Assembly: GCA_910574345.1 (NCBI GenBank)
Contig: CAJSZV010000031.1
Span: 1 to 55,484 of the forward strand
Length of the DNA: 55,484 bases
Source: Clostridiaceae bacterium
GTDB taxonomy: Bacteria > Bacillota > Clostridia > Lachnospirales > Lachnospiraceae
Reading direction: 5' to 3'
Shown here in pieces: positions 49,265 to 55,484 of the stretch (its first letter is position 1; each line of letters opens with the position of its first letter). Below the pieces are notes generated by a model. It saw nothing but the letters and a program-made list of their open reading frames with translations. It did not search any database and was not told the origin of the DNA. The translations under genes were made by a program, and so were the position numbers.

Positions 49265-49639
49265 CATATCCGGTATGAATTTCAGTGTTTAACTGAAAAC
49301 CACCACGGGATTGTAAGTAAATTACAGTTCACCATAAGGATTTATCTTAAAGGCATACTTGCAGATTACATTATCTGTCTGTGTGCCTTTTTCTATTTCC
49401 GAACCGAAGGGCGCTCCTGCTACTACCAGACACCGGAACAGTGGGTATGCAGGAAAGAAACCATGCTGGAAATTAAGGCCGCCCTTGCGCTCTGCACCGA
49501 GGCGCAGCGCCGCCGGTTTGTGCTCTACGCACTGGAGGGTTTGAGCTATGCCGAGATTGCCGGGCTTTGCCGCTGCTCCAAAGCTGCCATACAGGACAGC
49601 ATTGAGGCGGTACGGAAGAAAATAAAAAAATTTTTCTGA
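49265..49639 (+). pseudogene. Sigma-70-like protein, C-terminal part
   Basis: The frame ending at TGA 49637 encodes FFYFRTEGRSCYYQTPEQWV, then LCTEAQRRRFVLYALEGLSY and AEIAGLCRCSKAAIQDSIEA. This is a sigma region-4-like HTH of the short sigma factors in conjugative transposons. The first good ATG is 49463, which would give only the HTH (58 residues). Upstream codons lack a start, so it is probably truncated. 49130-49264 holds only a short frame starting at about 49235. Confidence 0.55.
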
Positions 49640-49763
49640 TACAGACCCTACGATTGGCCGTTTTCGGGCTAACCAGTGAAGGGAACTTTTTTCCCTATCA
49701 CATTTCCGGGGAGGACAAGCAGGAAGCTGCTGCCCGTCCTCTCCGCATTTTAGGAGGTCAGCC

Positions 49764-50213
49764 ATGAAAACAATCAATCTAAGGTACTGTTATCCCTACT
49801 ACACCAGGGACGTGTTTGTGGAGGTATCAGACGAAGCAGCTGAGGTTATAGTGCAGTCTGTCCGGGAGATGTACAACTATGACCGCCGGGCACGCTACCG
49901 CAAAGCATTTTACTCCTTGGACGCTTTTGACTGGACGGAGAAGTACGCACTGGAACACAGCCCGTCAGCGGAAGAAATTATCCTGATAAAAGAGGATCAG
50001 GCCGCCCATGAAAAGCTGCTTGCCATGCTGGACGAGGCGCTTTCTGTAATCACTCCCATGCAGGCAAGGCGTGTTCGGGGCTACTGTATCAGGGGGCTGG
50101 ATTTCACCCGGCTGGCAAGAGAGGAAGGCGTTGACAAAAGCGTGGTGAACCGTTCCGTACACCGTGGCCTGAAATATATGCGTGAGTTTTACAGTCGCCA
50201 GCAGCCGGAATGA
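49764..50213 (+). CDS. ICE-type sigma-factor-like protein 1
   Basis: A 149-residue protein. N-terminal beta segment TINLRYCYPYYTRDVFVEVS, then KAFYSLDAFDWTEKY, and a region-4-like HTH at about 95-140 (QARRVRGYCIRGLDFTRLAR, then VNRSVHRGLKYMREF). This family is common in Tn916-like and Tn4451-like elements and is thought to direct their own transcription. AGGAGGTCAGCC precedes the ATG. It is followed after 10 bp by a paralogue. Confidence 0.82.
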   Translation: MKTINLRYCYPYYTRDVFVEVSDEAAEVIVQSVREMYNYDRRARYRKAFYSLDAFDWTEKYALEHSPSAEEIILIKEDQAAHEKLLAMLDEALSVITPMQARRVRGYCIRGLDFTRLAREEGVDKSVVNRSVHRGLKYMREFYSRQQPE

Positions 50214-50223
50214 GGTGTGGCCT

Positions 50224-50688
50224 ATGCAGACAATCAACCTGAAAAAGTATTATTACCCGCTTTTTGCCACGGATACAATGATTGAGGTATCGGACGAGGC
50301 AGCCGAGGCTCTGCTGCTTATGCGGAGGGAGGAAAACAACCGCACCCACAAAATCTGGTATCACAAGGCGTACTATTCCCTTGACTGTGAGGACGGGATT
50401 GAAAACTGTGCCTTTGATTTTACCGCCAAATCCCCGGAGGAGATTCTGCTGGAACAGGAGGAAGAACAGCTTTTCCTTGCCACACTGGAACATCTGTCCG
50501 AAGTTATGGATAATCTGACGGACATACAGGCGAGGCGTATCCATGCCCGCTACATACTTGGCAAAAAACTAATTGAGATTGCCGCAGAGGAAGGCGTGTG
50601 CGTATCCGTGGAGCAGACCGTTAAGAGCGGGTTAAAGCGAATGCGGAACTATTTTGAGAAAAAGAAGTGGAGGGAATCAGGGAAATGA
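50224..50688 (+). CDS. ICE-type sigma-factor-like protein 2
   Basis: A 154-residue paralogue of the previous protein (QTINLKKYYYPLFATDTMIE, KAYYSLDCEDGIENCAF, HTH ARRIHARYILGKKLIEIAAE, then VSVEQTVKSGLKRMRNYF). Start ATG 50224 with TGAGGTGTGG upstream. It shares the KAYYSLDxEDGIE motif with the broken gene at 19812-20216. Its stop overlaps the next start as ATGA, so the operon is tightly coupled. Confidence 0.82.
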   Translation: MQTINLKKYYYPLFATDTMIEVSDEAAEALLLMRREENNRTHKIWYHKAYYSLDCEDGIENCAFDFTAKSPEEILLEQEEEQLFLATLEHLSEVMDNLTDIQARRIHARYILGKKLIEIAAEEGVCVSVEQTVKSGLKRMRNYFEKKKWRESGK

Positions 50689-51032
50689 ATTTTACCAAAA
50701 GCGAACTGGAAATGCTCTACCAGTATGCCGCACCAACGAAGGAAGAAACCCTTACCGGGCTGAAAGAGATTGTGCCGGTTCTGCAGGGGTATGACCTGGC
50801 AGGCATGGAACGGTTCCTGCCGGAAACAAGGCACATGGTAACGGTGGATATTCTGAACAGTGACAGCCCGGTGGGATTCCCCGGAGAGCGATACCGCTTT
50901 TTCCTCTCTGACGAGAGCTACAAAAACGCCAGAGCCAGTGAGAAGCGGGGAGAAATCAGAATCAGGAACCATGCCGCTGTCATGGCCGGGAAACTCTACC
51001 CAGACAAGAAGCCGCCGGCGCAGGAACAGTGA
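50685..51032 (+). CDS. Conserved element-associated protein
   Basis: A 115-residue soluble protein starting MNFTKSELEMLYQYAAPTKE. The beginning resembles the short MNFTxxExxxxYQYAAxxKxxTL proteins next to transfer genes of Clostridia ICEs, whose function is not established. The ATG overlaps the TGA of the sigma-like gene (ATGA), which indicates coupled translation. Confidence 0.65.
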   Translation: MNFTKSELEMLYQYAAPTKEETLTGLKEIVPVLQGYDLAGMERFLPETRHMVTVDILNSDSPVGFPGERYRFFLSDESYKNARASEKRGEIRIRNHAAVMAGKLYPDKKPPAQEQ

Positions 51033-51102
51033 CAGAATCTAAACCACAGCAGGGCAACCGGAAACGGCTGTCTTTTTTGCCGCTCGAAAGGAGGTGATTA
51101 CA

Positions 51103-52176
51103 ATGCCAAATATAGGCAATCTGAAAAGCCAGCAGGAAGAAGTAAAGACAGAAATCCGCCAGTTGAAGAACCGCCGGAAGATTCTCCTGAACCGGAAAAT
51201 GGACGCAGAGCGGAAGACCAGGACACGCCGCCTGATTGAGCATGGGGCAATTCTGGAAAGTATCTTCCCTGCCGCTACCGCTATGACCGGCGAGGAAGCC
51301 AAAGCATTTTTATCCGTCATTTCCCGCCTGCCGGAAGTCGTGCGGCTACTGAAAAACAAGCCTGAAAGCAATATGGAGCTTGCCGGGGACGAATACATAG
51401 AACCGGCAGACGGGCTGATTCACTGTAAGAAATGTCGTGGCAGCCGCCAGACCGTTGTGCCCAGGTTCGGAGGCTCCGGCTATTTCATGCCCCGCTGCCT
51501 CTGCCCCTGCCAGCAGAAAGCGCAGGAGGAATGGAAAGCCATGGAGGAACAAAGGGAACGCATGAAGCGTGTCAAACGCCGGAAGGCGCAGGGGCTTCAG
51601 GACAGATACCTTTATGATTACACCTTCTCCAACGATAACGGTCAGAACCCCGTCATGGAGAAAGCCCACGCCTATGTGGAGCATTGGAAGGAGGCATACC
51701 GGGACAATACCGGCCTTCTGCTCTTTGGTGACGTGGGAACCGGGAAATCCTTTTTTGCTGGCTGTATCGCCAATGCCCTGCTTGACCGTGACGTGCCGGT
51801 TCTGATGACAAATTTCCCGTCTATCCTGAACCGGCTGACCGGCGTGTTTGCCGAGGACAGGGCGGCCTTTATCGCCAGCCTGGACGATTACAGCCTGCTT
51901 GTCATTGACGATTTAGGCGTGGAAAGGAATACCGAGTATGCCATGGAGCAGATGTTTACCGTCATTGACAGCCGGTATCGGAGCAAGAAGCCGCTGATTG
52001 TCACAACAAACCTGAAACTGGAAGAAATCAAGAACCCGCCTGACCTTGCCCACGCAAGGATTTATGACCGCATACTGGAACGGTGTGCGCCGGTTCTCTT
52101 TTCCGAAAAGAATTTCCGGGAGGAAGGAGCCAGAGCGACCAAAGCGACGGCGAAGGAGATTGTGAGGAAGGGATAA
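51103..52176 (+). CDS. DUF3847-like plus DnaC-like ATPase, one protein
   Basis: A 357-residue protein. Residues 1-95 are a coiled, basic domain like DUF3847 relaxase-accessory proteins (LKSQQEEVKTEIRQLKNRRK, HGAILESIF). Residues about 100-140 carry a zinc-finger-like cluster (CKKCRGSR...CLCPC). From about 150 on it is a DnaC/IstB-type AAA+ ATPase: Walker A GDVGTGKSF near 208, Walker B LLVIDDLG near 266, sensor TTNLK near 308. In related elements these two parts are usually separate genes. ATG 51103 follows GAAAGGAGGTGATTACA. It probably loads a helicase or replication protein of the element. Confidence 0.82.
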   Translation: MPNIGNLKSQQEEVKTEIRQLKNRRKILLNRKMDAERKTRTRRLIEHGAILESIFPAATAMTGEEAKAFLSVISRLPEVVRLLKNKPESNMELAGDEYIEPADGLIHCKKCRGSRQTVVPRFGGSGYFMPRCLCPCQQKAQEEWKAMEEQRERMKRVKRRKAQGLQDRYLYDYTFSNDNGQNPVMEKAHAYVEHWKEAYRDNTGLLLFGDVGTGKSFFAGCIANALLDRDVPVLMTNFPSILNRLTGVFAEDRAAFIASLDDYSLLVIDDLGVERNTEYAMEQMFTVIDSRYRSKKPLIVTTNLKLEEIKNPPDLAHARIYDRILERCAPVLFSEKNFREEGARATKATAKEIVRKG

Positions 52177-52206
52177 CATAAACTGATTGCATGAAAAGGA
52201 GAATTT

Positions 52207-52389
52207 ATGAGCAGCGAGAAAATCACAGAGGACATTACCGTCACAGCACCGGCTAAGGACGCTCCCGCACTGGTGAAGAAGATTGGCCGGACTACCTACA
52301 TTGTGCGGGTTCATTTCAGCAAGACCAGCAAGGAAACCATGATCGACAAAATCAAGCGTATGCTGAAAAATGAGATACGGCAGATGTAA
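52207..52389 (+). CDS. tnpW: TnpW-type transposon protein
   Basis: A 60-residue protein: IGRTTYIVRVHFSKTSKETM at about 26-45 and IDKIKRMLKNEIRQM at the end are the conserved parts of the TnpW family found in Tn4451-like elements. AAAAGGAGAATTT precedes the ATG. It follows the DnaC-like gene after 30 bp. The biochemical role is unknown. Confidence 0.85.
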   Translation: MSSEKITEDITVTAPAKDAPALVKKIGRTTYIVRVHFSKTSKETMIDKIKRMLKNEIRQM

Positions 52390-52410
52390 AAAAGCGATAA
52401 CGGAAACAGG

Positions 52411-52440
52411 CCGGGATTCAGAAATGCGCTGACTCCCGGC
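52411..52440 (+). terminator. Stem-loop after tnpW
   Basis: GCCGGGA-TCAG pairs with CTGA-TCCCGGC around 7 bases; a poor T-tract (TTGTAAAA) follows. Confidence 0.45.
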
Positions 52441-52467
52441 TTGTAAAATCAGAAGGTTTATGGTAGT

Positions 52468-53310
52468 ATGGAGATACGAAAACAGAAGGGAAAGCAGGTG
52501 GGAAGATTGACAGTGACGGAACAGATCGACCAGAAACATCAGGAAGATTTACAAAGGCTAAGAGGCTTTCGCCTGCTTGATGATGATTTCCTCACCAAGT
52601 GTTTTGAGGGAGATACGGCAAGCATAGAACTGGTATTGCAGATTGTGCTGGAAAAGCCGGATTTAAAAGTACTGGACGTTCGCACCCAGGTATTTGTGGA
52701 GAACCTGCTGAACCGTTCGGTAAGGCTGGATATCCTGGCTACGGACAGCACAGGGGCAAAACTGAATGTGGAGGTACAGCGCTCCGACAAAGGAGCCGGG
52801 AGAAAAAGAGCCAGGTACAACAGCAGCATGATGGACGCAAACCTTTTGAAGAAAGGCGAGGACTTCGACAAGCTGCCGGAAACGTGGGTAATCTTTATTA
52901 CAGAGAATGATGTAATGGGAAAAAGGCTGCCGCTCTATTCGGTTGAGCGGTGCTTTTTAGGAACCGGGGAAAGATTTGAGGACGGTTCGCACATACTGTA
53001 TGTAAATGGCGCTTACCGCAGCGATACGCCAATCGGGAAGTTAATGCATGACTTCTCCTGCACAGACGCAGCGGATATGTACTATGGGACACTGGCGGAC
53101 AGGGTGAGATTTTTCAAAGAGAGCAAGGAGGGAATCGAGATTATGTGCCGTGCTATGGAAGATATGAGGAATCAGACATTGAAAGAGGGAGCAATCAATT
53201 CCGCAAAGAGAATGTTGGCAGATGGGATTTTGACACTTGAAAAAATTGCGGAATACGCAGGACTTCCACTTGACGAAGTGAAAAAACTGAAAGCAGAATG
53301 GACAGCATAG
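52468..53310 (+). CDS. Rpn/PD-(D/E)XK nuclease-family protein
   Basis: A 280-residue protein of the Rpn recombination-promoting nuclease / PD-(D/E)XK 'transposase' family. N-terminal LLDDDFLTKCFEGDTASIEL; nuclease core RLDILATDSTGAKLNVEVQ near 90-108 with the Asp and Glu-x-Gln motif; YNSSMMDANLLKKGEDF; C-terminal helices LEKIAEYAGLPLDEVKKL. A TTG at 52507 (after AGGTGGG) is an alternative start. Rpn proteins cut DNA with little specificity and promote RecA-independent recombination. It is intact, in contrast to the broken relative at 54516. Confidence 0.85.
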   Translation: MEIRKQKGKQVGRLTVTEQIDQKHQEDLQRLRGFRLLDDDFLTKCFEGDTASIELVLQIVLEKPDLKVLDVRTQVFVENLLNRSVRLDILATDSTGAKLNVEVQRSDKGAGRKRARYNSSMMDANLLKKGEDFDKLPETWVIFITENDVMGKRLPLYSVERCFLGTGERFEDGSHILYVNGAYRSDTPIGKLMHDFSCTDAADMYYGTLADRVRFFKESKEGIEIMCRAMEDMRNQTLKEGAINSAKRMLADGILTLEKIAEYAGLPLDEVKKLKAEWTA

Positions 53311-53325
53311 TAAAACCGTAGGCCG

Positions 53326-53366
53326 GGAATCTAAAAAATAGGTTCCTGGCCTTATTTTTTGTCCTG
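53326..53366 (+). terminator. Terminator of the Rpn gene
   Basis: GGCCGGGAA pairs with TTCCTGGCC around 13 bases and is followed by TTATTTTTT, 16 bp after the stop codon. Confidence 0.8.
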
Positions 53367-53494
53367 AAATGTAAATTTTCCGTGAATTTGATTAAAAAGG
53401 TGAATCTTTCCAGAGTTAGTTGAAAACGGTTTATTTTGGAAGTAAAAAATGGTATAATAAATATAAATTTTAAAGTGTATACGGGGTCTATACC

Positions 53495-53925
53495 ATGGAT
53501 GAATTTATTAAAGAACTTGATGCATGCCTTGATTATTTAGAGCATGAAATAACGGTGGACGAGGTTATTTTATAGGTGGCATCAAACCGTAAATCATGTA
53601 GGTGTCCATATTGTGGGCACACTTCCATGCGTATTCACAGCCGATACGAAAAAAGTTTTCAGGATCTGCCCATCATGGGAAAGAAAACGAAGGTCACCAT
53701 CGAGAACAGAAAATTCTTCTGTGACAATCCGGACTGCACATTTACCACTTTCGCAGAGCGTTTTGATTTTTTAGAGCAGAACGGCAAAAAGACAAAGCGC
53801 CTTATTGACAAGATTTAGACATATCACTGAATACCAGTTCTGTTGCAGCGTCAAGGACATTAAAGGACGGGATTGCAGAGGTCGGGAAAAGCACCATCTG
53901 CAATCTCCTAAAAAAAGATACCGCT
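53495..53925 (+). pseudogene. ISL3-family transposase, broken
   Basis: The sequence MDEFIKELDACLDYLEHEIT..VIL is followed by a TAG stop at 53573, then VASNRKSCRCPYCGHTSMRI and FFCDNPDCTFTTFAERFDFL, the zinc-binding N-terminus of ISL3 transposases. At about 53812 the frame shifts, with SVAASRTLKDGIAEVGKSTI and CNLLKK following. Everything after that, including the DDE core, is missing. The element is inactive. Confidence 0.8.
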
Positions 53926-53926
53926 C

Positions 53927-54373
53927 CCTGAAAATTGCCTCCAGCTCCGGGATTGGCTCCCCCGATGTCTGCTTTACATCAAAGACGGACACAGCACGGA
54001 AAGCAGGGATTTTAACCTCGACTTCCTCCGTCTGCGGCATACCGTCCTTATCCAGCATGACCTCCCCGGTCACAGGGTCTAACTTATCCCGTTCCTCTTT
54101 GATCTTATAAGGGGCAAGGATACGGATTCCCCTCTCCCCCTTGTTTACATGGCGGTTGAAATTCTTCTGCCATGCCTAGTAGCCTGCGACCAGACTGGCG
54201 TCAGGGCGCTGTAAGGCTATCAGAAGCGTGTTGTTGACACTGTAATTATGGAATTTTGACATGGTGGAGAGATAGCTTTTGTATTTCTCGCTTCCGAAAA
54301 GCTCTTTTAAGCCTTCCTCCAGTTTGTCAGTGATCTCTTTTACTTTCTGCTTTTCTGTTTTTGCATCTGCCAT
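53927..54373 (-). pseudogene. ArdC/LtrC-type antirestriction protein, N-terminal part
   Basis: The minus strand encodes KQKVKEITDKLEEGLKELFG, FHNYSVNNTLLIALQRPDAS and LVAGY, then TAG (54176-54178), then AWQKNFNRHVNKGERGIRIL and VKIPAFRAVSVFDVKQTSGE. This is the ssDNA-binding N-terminal domain of ArdC-like proteins that protect transferred DNA. The stop codon replaces a sense codon before AWQKN, and the zinc peptidase part is lost at the ISL3 junction. Confidence 0.75.
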
Positions 54374-54396
54374 ATTTGATTTCCTTTCTTTGCATG

Positions 54397-54427
54397 AAAA
54401 AAAGACAATCTGTTATGACTGTCTTTC
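54397..54427 (-). terminator. Terminator after the broken Rpn gene
   Basis: On the minus strand AAAGACA and TGTCTTT pair around 12 bases with a T7 tail. It lies about 90 bp after the Rpn stop and just before the ArdC start. Confidence 0.6.
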
Positions 54428-54515
54428 TTCCCGAAAACAAAAAAGCAGCGAATTGTTTTATATAACGCAAAAACAAATTCACTGCTTTACTACTTGTGTT
54501 ATTAAATTGCTGTAA

Positions 54516-55371
54516 TTATGCTAATACTGGCTCTCTTTTTCTAATAACAGCCTCCACTTCCTCTATGGTCTTTTCAACAATCCTTGCTATTTGTTCTGAT
54601 GAATAACCATCTCTGTGCATATTCATAATCACGCCAGTTATAGCATTATCTGTTGCATTTTCTCTGATCCCCTGTGAAAGATTACACATAGCGCTCATAT
54701 CCTTTCTCAATTTTTCATCTACCGGAATACTGTACTCAGTTTTAATAATCCCTAATTTCTCATCAACGGTCAATTCCGCCGAAAGCAACGTACTCAGCAA
54801 ACGGTGTAACTCATACTTTTCATCATGCTCCGGAAGTTCATTTGATATACCTATCAGGACAATATTCAGCAGGGTTTGTCTTGACAAAATCCCGTTCCTT
54901 CTGCGAGGAAACAAGGCGGCTCACATAGAAAACTGCCCTGTTTAAGATATGGTAGCCTGACGGTTCATCTTTCTGTGCTTCCACATTTACGATAACCTGT
55001 GAAATACCGTCTTTCATGCGCACATAAAAGATAATGTCAAACCTTACAAGCCCCTCGTTTATCTCCGCATTTTCCGTATTCATCCCGACAATGCGCTGCC
55101 CGTTTTCCGAACTATCCTTAGATAGTTTGCTGTCGTTAGACGGTATTTTTTCAATATTGGTCAGCCCCGGCTCTACCGGAACCACGCTGATAAATGGCTC
55201 TCCCTCAATATAAGACACCACATCTTTTGGGTTCATTCCCCGGAACTCATCAACCGTCTTTACCAGGATATGCGCCAGAATGATCTTATTTCCCAACAGG
55301 CGCTTTGCCTTATCATCATACTGTGCGTCCTGGTCTGCCATGCTGACCGCATTCTTTATTTCCGTATCCAT
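54516..55371 (-). pseudogene. Rpn/PD-(D/E)XK nuclease gene with internal deletion
   Basis: The first part (55371 to about 54870) encodes MDTEIKNAVSMADQDAQYDD, the nuclease core VRFDIIFYVRMKDG...VIVNVEAQKDEPSGYHI and RAVFYVSRLVSSQKERDF. Then the frame is lost at about 54860. The second part continues as LLNIVLIGISNELPEHDEKY to a helical end ..QIARIVEKTIEEVEAVI. About 60 residues that link these parts in relatives are missing, so a deletion plus frameshift inactivated the gene. 55372-55484 holds its leader (AGGAGG) and no other gene. Confidence 0.75.
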
Positions 55372-55484
55372 CAGCCATAAACCTCCTAGTATAATAATGA
55401 TATAGCCACAAGAGCTATAAAGTTAATAAGTTACAAGGTCATATCTGATGAATAACTGAAGGAGGGTTCCCCTTCCATCAGAAG

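Noticed and set aside
49322-49777. Minus-strand 151-codon frame
   Set aside because: The plus strand encodes a clear sigma region-4-like HTH here.

Overview
The window looks like chromosome from a gut Firmicute of the Lachnospiraceae type. The evidence is the codon style, strong GGAGG ribosome binding sites, an EFR1-type ferredoxin, a TSCPD protein, and many Clostridia-type integrative element parts (TnpV, TnpW, Maff2, VirD4, RepA, ArdC, DUF3847/DnaC). The species cannot be fixed from sequence alone.

Layout. (1) 1-4.9 kb: right part of a small integrated element with primase/helicase, Cro/CI-like repressors on a shared operator, a tyrosine integrase, and a probable attachment site at the 3' end of rlmD. 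(2) 5-10 kb: a conserved housekeeping block on the minus strand (rlmD, an acidic membrane protein, pcrA, a TSCPD protein, ridA). (3) 10-13.9 kb: a heavy-metal operon (HMA chaperone, Zn/Cd/Pb-type P-type ATPase, ArsR regulator, FeoA-like protein) facing a second ArsR gene. (4) 13.8-19.2 kb: an AraC regulator, an Rrf2 regulator divergent from an EFR1 flavo-ferredoxin protein, a 28-residue toxin-like peptide, a 6-phospho-beta-glucosidase with an RpiR regulator, and fragments of LysE and MATE exporters.

(5) 19.3-30 kb: a zone of nested mobile-element scars (IS fragment, sigma-like gene split by a 166-bp MITE, RepA, serine recombinase and MobC fragments). It holds a LytTR/GHKL two-component system divergent from a lipoprotein plus two ABC-2-like permeases, and an HxlR-controlled pair of flavin reductases. 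(6) 30.4-40.3 kb: two more envelope-stress or antimicrobial-peptide modules. The first is a BceAB-like transporter followed by a LiaS/ComP-like kinase with a NarL-type regulator. The second is a lantibiotic-immunity-type ABC transporter (similar in layout to C. difficile cprABCK) with a YxeA protein and an OmpR-type two-component system. This block lies between a MobC fragment and VirD4/Maff2 fragments, so it was probably cargo of a decayed integrative conjugative element.

(7) 40.5-49 kb: debris (nitroreductase without a start codon, HsdS tail, transposase tails, TnpV) mixed with poorly characterised GC-rich genes and an intact PadR-MATE divergent pair. (8) 49.2-55.4 kb: a Tn4451/ICE-like accessory module with sigma-like proteins, a fused DUF3847-DnaC ATPase, TnpW, an Rpn nuclease, then broken ISL3, ArdC and Rpn genes.

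The main theme is repeated deposition of peptide-sensing and efflux modules into one chromosomal hotspot. The best candidates for something undescribed are the LytTR-lipoprotein-permease unit, which has no visible ATPase, and the control sequences: four exact 11-bp repeats before the peptide-resistance transporter, a hairpin masking a ribosome binding site, and nested operator dyads.
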